Assembly: GCA_039815415.1 (NCBI GenBank)
Contig: JBCBZH010000289.1
Coordinates: 1-5,393, forward strand
From: JBCBZH01 sp039815415
GTDB lineage: Bacteria > Bacteroidota > Rhodothermia > Rhodothermales > Rubricoccaceae
Reading direction: 5' to 3'
Length of the DNA stretch: 5,393 nucleotides
The position numbers and the translations under genes were made by a program. The notes below the pieces were generated by a model, which worked only from the letters and a program-made list of their open reading frames with translations, searched no databases and was not told where the DNA came from. Shown here one piece after another: positions 1 to 5,393 of the stretch (position 1 is the stretch's first letter; each line of letters opens with the position of its first letter).

Positions 1-77
1 TCAACCCCTTCGGCGGTGTGCCCGCCGGGCTGCGGTTCGCGCGGCTGTTGCGTGATGCGTTGCTGAGATCTCGCTGA
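1..77 (+). CDS. C-terminal end of an unidentified protein (partial at left edge)
   Basis: Reading from base 3, the plus strand stays open for 24 codons and ends in TGA at 75-77. The peptide begins NPFGGVPAGLRF and ends in an Arg/Leu-rich tail (LLRDALLRSR). About four fifths of third positions are G or C, as in the real genes here. The two other plus frames also run to stops nearby, so the choice rests on codon bias and on a natural-looking amphipathic C-terminus. The gene converges with the minus-strand cluster and stops 79 bases before the end of its last gene. Too little is visible to assign a family or function. It could also be a chance open frame in GC-rich DNA. Confidence 0.4.
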   Translation, partial: NPFGGVPAGLRFARLLRDALLRSR

Positions 78-103
78 AGATGCCTGGAAACGCTGTTTTT
101 TTT
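57..103 (+). terminator. Possible intrinsic terminator of the plus-strand gene
   Basis: A 5-bp stem (GCGTT at 57-61, AACGC at 89-93) with a 27-base loop is followed two bases later by eight consecutive T at 96-103. The T run sits 18 bases after the TGA at 75-77, where a terminator would be expected. The stem is short and the loop is long, so the call rests mainly on the T tract, which is striking in such GC-rich DNA. A second run of six T follows at 110-115. Confidence 0.3.
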
Positions 104-118
104 CCCACCTTTTTTGCT

Positions 119-156
119 GGTGTGGCGCTGAGCCTTTGGCTCTTGTCTGCCGCACC
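119..156. repeat. Nested hairpin in the convergent spacer
   Basis: GGTGTGGC (119-126) pairs with GCCGCACC (149-156), giving 8 bp with one T-G mismatch that is a wobble pair in RNA. Inside the loop is a second perfect stem, GAGCC/GGCTC, around a three-base loop near 129-141. The outer stem begins at the base next to the TAG stop of the minus-strand CdsA-like gene. That position suggests a transcript-end or mRNA-stabilising structure for the minus-strand cluster. Read on the minus strand it is followed by A-rich rather than T-rich sequence, so it is not a canonical intrinsic terminator. Confidence 0.4.
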
Positions 157-459
157 CTATCTGGCTGCGGGTTTGCCGGCATATCCCTTTGCCAGAACCA
201 CGATCAGCCCGCCGACCACCAGCGCGGGGAACGCCCACGGCAGGATTGACCAAAGCGAGGCGATGGCGCCGAGCCCCAGGCCCAGGGCCATCATGGGGGT
301 GGCACCACCACGGGCCGCCAGCAGGTACAGCTCGCGCTGGGCCAAAACCGCCGCCAGCGCGATCACGGCCGCGAACAGCCAACCGCCGATCCACATTGCG
401 GCGATGACCAGACTCGCGCCAATGATGGCCGTGATGGCGCGCTGCGCGAGGTCAGACAC
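157..459 (-). CDS. CdsA-like membrane protein, N-terminal part only (putative truncated phosphatidate cytidylyltransferase)
   Basis: This is a 100-residue, almost wholly hydrophobic protein. Residues 1-7 (MSDLAQR) are followed by about four membrane segments: 8-24, 27-41, 57-72 and 74-92. The opening (QRAITAIIGASLV, then a GGW turn and AQRELYLLA at 40-48) resembles the start of CdsA-type phosphatidate cytidylyltransferases. Those enzymes make CDP-diacylglycerol from phosphatidate and CTP in the inner membrane. Family members are usually about 260-300 residues, and their catalytic signature lies in the C-terminal half. That half is absent here, so cytidylyltransferase activity is not expected from this ORF alone. 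The start is GTG at 459, supported by GGGAGG eight bases upstream, the best ribosome site in the window. It follows the DUF2007 gene by 64 bases. It could be a decayed cdsA or a small membrane protein in its own right; the CdsA resemblance is from memory of the family. Confidence 0.72.
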   Translation of the reverse strand: MSDLAQRAITAIIGASLVIAAMWIGGWLFAAVIALAAVLAQRELYLLAARGGATPMMALGLGLGAIASLWSILPWAFPALVVGGLIVVLAKGYAGKPAAR

Positions 460-467
460 AGGCGTGA

Positions 468-473
468 CCTCCC
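468..473 (-). promoter_or_regulatory. Shine-Dalgarno site of the CdsA-like gene
   Basis: On the minus strand GGGAGG lies eight bases before the GTG at 459-457. It fixes GTG as the start and is the only strong Shine-Dalgarno match I see ahead of a gene in this window. It suggests this short ORF is actively translated and independent of coupling to the gene upstream. Confidence 0.6.
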
Positions 474-523
474 GCTTGGCGCGGCGCGCCTTCCCTAAAG
501 CCGACGAGCTGGCGATTGCTCAC

Positions 524-934
524 CTACTCCTCCTCGTCATCGGGAACGGAGAGGTTGAGGGTGTCGAGGCCGGAATCCAGCGCAGCCTCGTCCTCGAAGG
601 TGTGGGCGTCCGGAGCCTCGACGTTGGCAGCCATCGCGGCAGCCTCCAGCTCCTCATCCGAGAGGGGCTCTTCCGCAAGGATCTCCCGCGCCCGCGCCTC
701 GTCGGCCGGAGGTACCATCACATGAACCGGCGCGAGGTCTCCAACCGTCAGGTTGAAGCTGTGATCCCGCTGGGTCAGCACCACGGCAGCCACGCCAGAC
801 TCGTCGAGCCGGTCGCGGACGAGATCGGCCTCGTAGTCCGTGGAGGCCTCAAACACCGACGACCACCCTTCGTAGGTGTGCGCATCGCGCTCGTCAGGCG
901 TGTTGTTTTCAGGAGGTCCGGAAGGCTCAGTCAT
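524..934 (-). CDS. DUF2007 domain protein (putative signal-transducing protein)
   Basis: This is a 136-residue, acidic, soluble protein with no signal peptide or membrane segment. Residues about 23-88 match the DUF2007 pattern: a GWSSVFEA strand, a helix carrying DYEADLVRDRLDESGV, a strand (AAVVLTQ), then PVHVMVPPADEARAREIL. The domain is a small alpha/beta ferredoxin-like fold annotated in Pfam as a putative signal-transducing protein; no biochemical role is firmly established. The tail (89-136) is rich in Asp, Glu and Ala, probably disordered, and ends in DDEEE. The motif DAHT(Y/F)E occurs at 17-22 and again at 109-114. The ATG at 934-932 overlaps the TGA of the CPBP protease gene (ATGA, four bases shared). 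There is no Shine-Dalgarno sequence, so translation is probably coupled to the protease. The domain call is solid; the function is unknown. Confidence 0.85.
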   Translation of the reverse strand: MTEPSGPPENNTPDERDAHTYEGWSSVFEASTDYEADLVRDRLDESGVAAVVLTQRDHSFNLTVGDLAPVHVMVPPADEARAREILAEEPLSDEELEAAAMAANVEAPDAHTFEDEAALDSGLDTLNLSVPDDEEE

Positions 935-2043
935 GACGGGACGGGAACAGGGGAAGGAAGAGACGGCGAGGTCGCTACGGCACGGGCATCAGGCGTAGCC
1001 CCCACAACGGCGCGGCGGCGCATCCACATTCCATATCCGATGCCCACCACGGCGAGCAAGCCCGCGATCCCAAGATACCAAGGCACGACCATCTCTTCGA
1101 CCGCTGACATCTCGAGGTCGGGCTGGTCGCGAACGTACGTGGAGACGAGGACGGCAAACCCGTTGTTGAGCACATGGACCAGCATTCCGGTCCATAGGCT
1201 TCCGCTGGCCCACACTACGTAGCCCATCCAGATGCCCAGCAGCGAAAGCGGCACCAACTGCGTGAGGCGCAGGTGATAGAGACCGAATAGAAATCCGACC
1301 AAGACGATAGAGGTCACCGCCCCCCATTTTCGCTCCACCTGGCGCTGTAGATACCCTCGGAACAGTAGCTCCTCACACAGCGAAGGCGTGATCGCCAGCG
1401 CGAAGAACAAGAAGGCTGTGCTCAGGTCGCCGCCCGTGAGTACGCCCTCGATCAGGTCCATCTGCATTGCCTCCATCTCCTCCAGCCACTGCGGCTGCGG
1501 AAGCATCTGATTCAACCGGCCCAACCACTGGAGCGCGGGCACGAGCGCGATCCACCCCACTGCCGCCAGCACGAACGCGGGCCAATCCGGCATGCGCAGA
1601 CGGAGAAACGCACCTGACCGGCGCGTATGCAGCCGTGCAATGATGAGTGCGAGGAGCGCGAACCCGAGGAACTGTCCGACTGTGTTTCCGACCAGAATGG
1701 CGCCCTTGTTCTCCGTCATGAGTGCCATCACATCGTTCGGGTCCACCTCGGTCTGCCCAGATTCCAGCAATCCGGGGATGATCCCGACCGCCATGGCGAT
1801 CGCCCCGACGACCTGGAACACGATGAACGCCAGCACGAAGACGATCAGCGCCGTCCAGATCGGCGCGAAGCCGTTGCGTTCCAGCCACCCGTTCAGCGGG
1901 AAGGGCGTCGAGCGCGGCCAGGCATCCACGAGCACAGGCGCATCGGGCTGGGGCCGCTTGGGAGGCCGTGGGGTGCGCGAGGCATCGGGCTGGCGAGAGA
2001 GATCGTCGGTCACAAGAGCGCGGAGGGTTCGCTGGCCGTCCAA
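931..2043 (-). CDS. CPBP family intramembrane glutamic endopeptidase (CAAX protease/Abi-like)
   Basis: This is a membrane protease of the CPBP/Rce1 family, 370 residues from the TTG at 2043. All three family motifs are present: EELLFR (E224, E225, R229), FGLYH (F253, H257) and HVLNN (H290, N294). The paired Glu and the His residues form the catalytic site within the membrane, so the enzyme looks active. Membrane segments lie at about 61-90, 115-137, 153-172, 206-222, 243-302 (several) and 321-341. The first 50 residues are Pro/Arg-rich and the last 25 are Ser/Pro-rich, both probably cytoplasmic tails. Bacterial relatives act in prenyl-protein-like processing, bacteriocin self-immunity or unknown roles; the substrate here cannot be told. 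Start choice is uncertain: TTG at 2043 is the farthest, but GTG at 2013 (giving MTDDLSRQPD) is equally plausible, and neither has a clear ribosome site. An in-frame TGA lies at 2092-2094. The gene overlaps the DUF2007 gene by four bases. Confidence 0.93.
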   Translation of the reverse strand: MDGQRTLRALVTDDLSRQPDASRTPRPPKRPQPDAPVLVDAWPRSTPFPLNGWLERNGFAPIWTALIVFVLAFIVFQVVGAIAMAVGIIPGLLESGQTEVDPNDVMALMTENKGAILVGNTVGQFLGFALLALIIARLHTRRSGAFLRLRMPDWPAFVLAAVGWIALVPALQWLGRLNQMLPQPQWLEEMEAMQMDLIEGVLTGGDLSTAFLFFALAITPSLCEELLFRGYLQRQVERKWGAVTSIVLVGFLFGLYHLRLTQLVPLSLLGIWMGYVVWASGSLWTGMLVHVLNNGFAVLVSTYVRDQPDLEMSAVEEMVVPWYLGIAGLLAVVGIGYGMWMRRRAVVGATPDARAVATSPSLPSPVPVPS

Positions 2044-2074
2044 CGAAGGCTGTGCCGAATGAGATTCACGCCCC

Positions 2075-2114
2075 GGCAGGATCGTGGTCTGTCACGCCCT
2101 CGGTCATTCCTGCC
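2075..2114. repeat. Inverted repeat between the secreted protein and protease genes
   Basis: GGCAGGA (2075-2081) and TCCTGCC (2108-2114) form a perfect 7-bp stem around a 26-base loop. It lies 15 bases beyond the stop codon of the T9SS substrate gene and about 30 bases ahead of the protease start. It may end or protect the upstream message, or shape the leader of the protease. No T run follows on either strand, so an intrinsic terminator is not supported. I see no recognisable promoter in this 86-base gap. Confidence 0.3.
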
Positions 2115-2129
2115 TTCCAGATTCCACCT

Positions 2130-3992
2130 CTACCGACTCACTACGAGCTGGCGCGTGGTATGGAAGGGCTCGCCACCAACCGTGGCTGCCAGCCGAACCA
2201 CGTACGTCCCAGGGGCCAGTGGATCCGCATCCAGCGCGAACCGGCTCCGGCCAGCGGCAACCTGCATGTCCGCGAGGACGGCCACCGTTCGGCCCAGCAC
2301 GTCCACGACCGTCAGCTCGACGGCGCCCGGTCTTGCCAGCTCGACATCCACGAAGCCGGCGCCATCCACCGGATTGGGAAACGGGGGCGACAGGTCGATG
2401 CCTCGAGCTGGTGACTCCGGCTCGGCGGCAACCGGATTCGTCCGGGCCTGGAGCTGCGCGCGGTACAGCGAGCGGGGGGACAGCCCCGAACGGTTGGTGC
2501 CCTCGATGTAGGCACCGGTGTCTCGCAGGAACGGCCCCTGATCGGCGGCGACCCCTTGCGTTCCAATGGCGTAGTTCTGTGCCGTCGGCGGCTTCTCGAC
2601 GCCCACGGCGCTGCCGTTCATGGTGACGTTCCAAGCCACACAGTGCGCACAGGCCCACCCGTGGCTCGTGCCGAAGTCGCCTCGGTTCCCGAGGTGGATC
2701 CGCAACGAGAGCGGAGATCCGACCTCCACATGTCCATCGAACAGCAGGCCCATCCCCCACCGACGGTGCCCCTCGCTGGCCGCGCTGGCGTCCTCGGAGG
2801 TGTTCTCGAGGTAGACGATTCCCGAATCCAGCGTCTCGCCGTTGTTGACGTATGAATGCCGCGCTTCCGTCGCCCGGTTGCCCTCGAACAGCACCAGTTG
2901 GGACTTGAACGCCTCGAAGTTGTATCGCTTGGTTGCATCCACCACTGAGTGCGGCTCGAGAGCCTGGCAGTTGCGGATGGTCACGTAGCGCGAGTTCTGA
3001 ACGGAGAACCCCGCGTGCCAGAAGTGGAGCGCGGTCACGCCCTGAGCCCAGGCATTCTCCACCAGCCCGAACACCACGGCGTTTCGGGCCTGCGCCTCTG
3101 CCATCGGCCCGTCCGTCTCGATGTCGATGCGCAGAGATTCCATTCCCACCTCCTCAACCACCTGGAGCCGGTCGCGGTGATAGAGCGTCGAGGGCGACAG
3201 GCTCTTGTCCAGGCGCGTCATCATCGGCGCATCGACGGTGATGGTGCTTCCGTCAATGGCCTCGATGGTGCGCACGAAGACGATGGGCATGGCATCAACC
3301 GCCCACGGGTCATCCGTGGCCGTTCCGCCTCCGTCGACGGCCGCGAGCCACTCTGCGGTGGCTGGATGGTGGACCACCACGTCATCCCCAACAGCAAACC
3401 GTTCGGGGTGATCCACGGCAAACGACCGCGCCCCGATGGCGACGATGTCATCCAGGATGGCCGCCTCGCCCCGGCTATCATCGCGCAGGATGATGGCATC
3501 GCCTACGGCGGCCTCCCTGCGGCCTAGAAACACTACGGGGTCCTGGTTGGCTCCGCGTCGGACCAGGATCGAGCTGGTGGCCGGATCGTCGCCATCCCCG
3601 GCGCCGCGCAGCACGACACCGTGTTCCCGAAGCACCAGCGTCCCCAACACCTCAAACGTCCCCGCCGCCAGCTCGACGGCCCCTCTGAAGCCGTTGGCAT
3701 TCGGCTCGCGAGCCCCGACGGCGTCCAGCGCGGCCTGGATCTGTGCCGTGTCATCCCCCTCGATGGGCGTCACCGTCTCCACGGTCGGAACGTCAGGCAG
3801 ATCCACTTCCCCTCTTGCGTAGCCCGCATAGGAGAAATCTGGAATGCGGTTGCCTTCGTCGTCCGTCACATAGACGAGACGCCCGTCGGCGTCTCCAAAC
3901 ACGATTTCGGACTCCCAGACGTCCTGGGCCAACGTCGGGCTGGCGAACAGAGCCAGGGCCAGCAGCCCAAGAAGCGGCGAACAACGATACAC
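2130..3992 (-). CDS. Secreted right-handed beta-helix (pectin-lyase-like) protein with T9SS C-terminal sorting domain
   Basis: This is a 620-residue exported protein. Residues 1-22 are a Sec signal peptide (Arg3, a Leu/Ala core, SPTLA then Q23). Residues about 78-130 match the start of the pectate-lyase-superfamily fold: GDDTAQIQAALDAV, then VELAAGTFEV and VVLRGAG. Repeated short beta-strand units run through to about 460, including VTIRNC at 337-342 and VLFEGN at 367-372, consistent with a parallel beta-helix. A conserved-looking stretch follows: HRRWGMGLLFDG from 409, NRGDFGTSHGWACAHC to 451, PPTAQNYAIG at 468-477 and SLYRAQL at 508-514. It resembles uncharacterised bacterial beta-helix proteins I recall, not a named lyase family. 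Residues 533-620 are a type A T9SS sorting domain (FPNP, TVVDVLGR, LAPGTYVVRL, then a basic end), so it should cross the outer membrane and be surface-attached or released. A polysaccharide substrate is inferred from the fold only. It starts with GTG at 3992, placing the signal peptide at the N-terminus; no Shine-Dalgarno is visible. Confidence 0.92.
   Translation of the reverse strand: MYRCSPLLGLLALALFASPTLAQDVWESEIVFGDADGRLVYVTDDEGNRIPDFSYAGYARGEVDLPDVPTVETVTPIEGDDTAQIQAALDAVGAREPNANGFRGAVELAAGTFEVLGTLVLREHGVVLRGAGDGDDPATSSILVRRGANQDPVVFLGRREAAVGDAIILRDDSRGEAAILDDIVAIGARSFAVDHPERFAVGDDVVVHHPATAEWLAAVDGGGTATDDPWAVDAMPIVFVRTIEAIDGSTITVDAPMMTRLDKSLSPSTLYHRDRLQVVEEVGMESLRIDIETDGPMAEAQARNAVVFGLVENAWAQGVTALHFWHAGFSVQNSRYVTIRNCQALEPHSVVDATKRYNFEAFKSQLVLFEGNRATEARHSYVNNGETLDSGIVYLENTSEDASAASEGHRRWGMGLLFDGHVEVGSPLSLRIHLGNRGDFGTSHGWACAHCVAWNVTMNGSAVGVEKPPTAQNYAIGTQGVAADQGPFLRDTGAYIEGTNRSGLSPRSLYRAQLQARTNPVAAEPESPARGIDLSPPFPNPVDGAGFVDVELARPGAVELTVVDVLGRTVAVLADMQVAAGRSRFALDADPLAPGTYVVRLAATVGGEPFHTTRQLVVSR
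2133..2396 (-). other. T9SS (Por secretion) C-terminal sorting domain region
   Basis: This encodes residues 533-620 of the beta-helix protein. Three hallmarks of the type A sorting domain appear in order: the FPNP turn at 538-541, a beta-strand pair ending in VDVLGR at 563-568, and an LAPGTYVVRL strand at 592-601 followed by a closing TRQLVV strand. In the family this domain is recognised by the T9SS translocon and removed by the PorU sortase. It is the strongest taxonomic clue in the window. Confidence 0.9.
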
Positions 3993-4091
3993 GGCACAGT
4001 CGGTGGACGGACTGCAGCCTACCCAACCGTCGGGATTCCCCCAATGGCTTCCCCCCTGTTTGCTATGCGCCTCCGGCTCGCGGCAACGGCG
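3993..4091 (-). other. 99-base spacer between the DUF512 and beta-helix genes
   Basis: This is the longest gap between minus-strand genes and the likeliest site for a promoter of the secreted protein. Read on the minus strand it carries a G-rich run followed by TTGGGG and, about 17 bases on, TAGGCT, which could pass for weak -35/-10 boxes. I do not see the Bacteroidota-type TAnnTTTG box. There is no convincing terminator hairpin after the DUF512 stop codon. Confidence 0.25.
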
Positions 4092-5393
4092 TCAGGCGGC
4101 AACGCGCTCGGGCTGGCGGAGGGCATCTGGGTCTTCGAGGCGGTGCAGCAAGCCCGTCCAGTCTCCGTCGAACACCTCCACCGGCACGCCGCCGAGCGCT
4201 GCACTGAGGTCTTCGAGCGTGCTCTGGCCCGGCCGGTTGTCCAGAAATAACCCTTCGAAGTTGACGCTGTCCGGCGGCAGAAGCACCAGGTCCCCCAGCT
4301 CGCCGCGCTCTGCGAGGGGCGCCAGCGCGGCCCGGAAGCTCTTGAAGTTCAGCAGGCCGCTGACCGTCACCACATCGCCGAACAGCAGATTCTCACAGGG
4401 GACGATGGCCACGTCCAGATTCTCGACCGCGTTCAGCACCGGTGCCACGCGCTGGCGGAGAAGCGGCCCGGCGAGCGTGCCGGTTGCCATCGTGATCTGG
4501 CGTGGGGTCGGAAGCGTCTTGGGAAACGCCTCGGCCTGAAACGCCAGCTCGTTGAGGAAGTCGCGGCTCATCCCGACGCCGTTCTCCATCAACGGGTAGC
4601 CATCGTAGTCGTCTTCGTGGGGGAAGTCGTCGCCCGCGAGCAGGTAGACCTCATCGGAGAGGTAGATGAAGCCCCGCCCGATGGCCTGGCGGAAGAAGCG
4701 CTGCCAGTGCTCGATCTGACGAACGAGCTGACCGGCCTCGCTCGGGACAACCGGACGTAGATCCGTCAGCTCGCGGCGGTGCTTGGTGAGCCCGACCGGC
4801 ACGATGGACACCGAGAAGAGGTTCTCGTGGAGCGCGTAGAGGTCGAGGATGGTCTGGGCGAGGCGCCCGCCATCGTTGAAGCCCGGCACCAGCACGATCT
4901 GTGCGTGCAGCTCGATGCCGTGGTCGGCGAGGAAGTGAAGCTTCTCGTTGAGACGGTCCCGGAGCGTGCGATGGCCCATCATGGCAGCTCGCACGGTATC
5001 GTCGGTGCAGTGGACCGAGATGTAGAGCGGGCTCAGCCGCTGCTCCACGATCCGCGCGAGCTGGCGCTCGCGGAGGTTGGTGACCGTGATGTAGTTGCCG
5101 TAGAGGAACGACATGCGGAAGTCGCCATCGCGGAAGTAGAGCGTGTCCCGGAGGCCCGTCGGGTTCTGATCGACGAAGCAGAACACGCAATCGTCGCCGC
5201 ACGTCTTGATGCGGAACTCCTCCAGCTCGACGCCCAGCGGCTCGTCGGGCTCCTTCTCTACCGTCTGCTCGACGAGCGATCCTCCTGCGCGCACCTTGAG
5301 TGTGAGACGCTCCTCAGTCGTCTTGAAGCGGAAGTCGAGTTCGTCTTCGATGGGCTCGCCGTTGGCGCTCAGGATCTGGTCCCCCGGCCCCCA
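4092..5393 (-). CDS. PDZ / radical SAM / DUF512 protein (N-terminus beyond right edge)
   Basis: 433 residues are visible and the frame is open to the last base, so the gene is 5'-truncated by the window. Numbering from that edge, residues 1-38 are the second half of a PDZ-like domain (GDQILSANG, then a strand LTLKV). The iron-sulfur motif CGDDCVFC follows (C65, C69, C72; CxxxCxxC spacing), then FVDQNPTGLRDTLYFRDGD and GNYITVTNL (99-107). SPLYISVHCTD (121-131), HAQIVLVPGFNDG (163-175) and IVPVGLTKHR (197-206) complete the radical-SAM-like barrel. The DUF512 region contains FIYLSDEVYLLAG (242-254), ENGVGM (270-275), VTVSGLL and GLFLDNRPGQS near the end. The family is widespread, about 430-470 residues long, and has no established reaction; the N-terminal PDZ suggests binding to a peptide or protein partner. 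All key residues are intact, so it is probably functional. GTG at 5294 is not the true start, because the PDZ coding continues upstream of it. Confidence 0.94.
   Translation of the reverse strand, partial: WGPGDQILSANGEPIEDELDFRFKTTEERLTLKVRAGGSLVEQTVEKEPDEPLGVELEEFRIKTCGDDCVFCFVDQNPTGLRDTLYFRDGDFRMSFLYGNYITVTNLRERQLARIVEQRLSPLYISVHCTDDTVRAAMMGHRTLRDRLNEKLHFLADHGIELHAQIVLVPGFNDGGRLAQTILDLYALHENLFSVSIVPVGLTKHRRELTDLRPVVPSEAGQLVRQIEHWQRFFRQAIGRGFIYLSDEVYLLAGDDFPHEDDYDGYPLMENGVGMSRDFLNELAFQAEAFPKTLPTPRQITMATGTLAGPLLRQRVAPVLNAVENLDVAIVPCENLLFGDVVTVSGLLNFKSFRAALAPLAERGELGDLVLLPPDSVNFEGLFLDNRPGQSTLEDLSAALGGVPVEVFDGDWTGLLHRLEDPDALRQPERVAA

Noticed and set aside
1..156. Remnant of the CdsA catalytic half downstream of the 100-residue ORF
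   Set aside because: The minus-strand frames over this interval show no CDP-alcohol-type or CdsA signature residues and the space is too short for the missing domain.
80..1222. Long plus-strand open frame of 380 codons opposite the CdsA-like, DUF2007 and protease genes
   Set aside because: It runs antisense across three well-supported minus-strand genes and two intergenic regions. Its product is Arg/Ser/Ala/Thr-rich without domains, as expected of shadow frames in GC-rich DNA.
1627..2511. Plus-strand open frame of 294 codons opposite the protease and the end of the beta-helix gene
   Set aside because: It crosses the boundary of two real genes on the other strand, has low-complexity Arg/Asp/His- and Ser/Thr-rich composition, and shows no recognisable fold.
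2104..2760. Minus-strand frame of 218 codons overlapping the T9SS substrate
   Set aside because: It is an out-of-frame reading of the beta-helix gene, dominated by Arg/Gly/Pro. The overlapping frame has a signal peptide, beta-helix motifs and a sorting domain.
2949..3527. Plus-strand frame of 192 codons opposite the beta-helix gene
   Set aside because: It is antisense to the core of a clear domain protein, with His/Arg/Gly-rich sequence and no motif.
4019..4060. G-rich segment with TTGGGG and TAGGCT as a promoter
   Set aside because: The match to sigma-70 boxes is weak and the Bacteroidota TAnnTTTG box is absent. I mention it under the spacer only and do not call a promoter.
4651..5202. Minus-strand frame of 183 codons within the DUF512 gene
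   Set aside because: It is a shifted reading of the radical SAM region, Arg/Pro-rich without motifs. The CxxxCxxC and DUF512 motifs lie in the other frame.

Overview
This is a compact, GC-rich stretch of bacterial chromosome. It most likely comes from the Rhodothermota (Rhodothermales) or a close relative in the Bacteroidota/FCB group. The main evidence is a secreted protein ending in a textbook type IX secretion (Por) C-terminal sorting domain, which is essentially confined to that group, combined with high GC content. Shine-Dalgarno sequences are poor or absent before most genes, and non-ATG starts are frequent, which also fits. The lineage is an inference from these signatures, not from a database search.

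Layout: one gene probably ends on the plus strand at 77. Everything else is on the minus strand and reads from right to left. In order of transcription these genes are: (1) the 3' part of a PDZ / radical SAM / DUF512 protein, cut by the right window edge (4092-5393); (2) a 620-residue exported beta-helix (pectin-lyase-like) protein with a T9SS sorting domain (2130-3992); (3) a CPBP-family intramembrane glutamic protease (931-2043); (4) a DUF2007 protein whose ATG overlaps the protease stop codon (524-934); (5) a 100-residue membrane protein that looks like only the N-terminal part of a CdsA-type phosphatidate cytidylyltransferase (157-459). The minus-strand cluster and the plus-strand gene converge at 78-156, a spacer with T tracts and a hairpin. 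The gaps between minus-strand genes are 99, 86, -4 and 64 bases. No stretch longer than 300 bases lacks a gene.

The genes do not form an obvious single pathway. The CPBP protease and DUF2007 protein are translationally coupled and probably co-transcribed with the CdsA-like stub. The T9SS substrate and the DUF512 protein look like independent housekeeping or envelope functions that happen to be co-oriented. I found no tRNA, rRNA, CRISPR array, insertion sequence, toxin-antitoxin pair or phage gene, and no convincing previously undescribed multi-gene system. The most worthwhile items are the truncated CdsA-like ORF and the uncharacterised secreted beta-helix protein.
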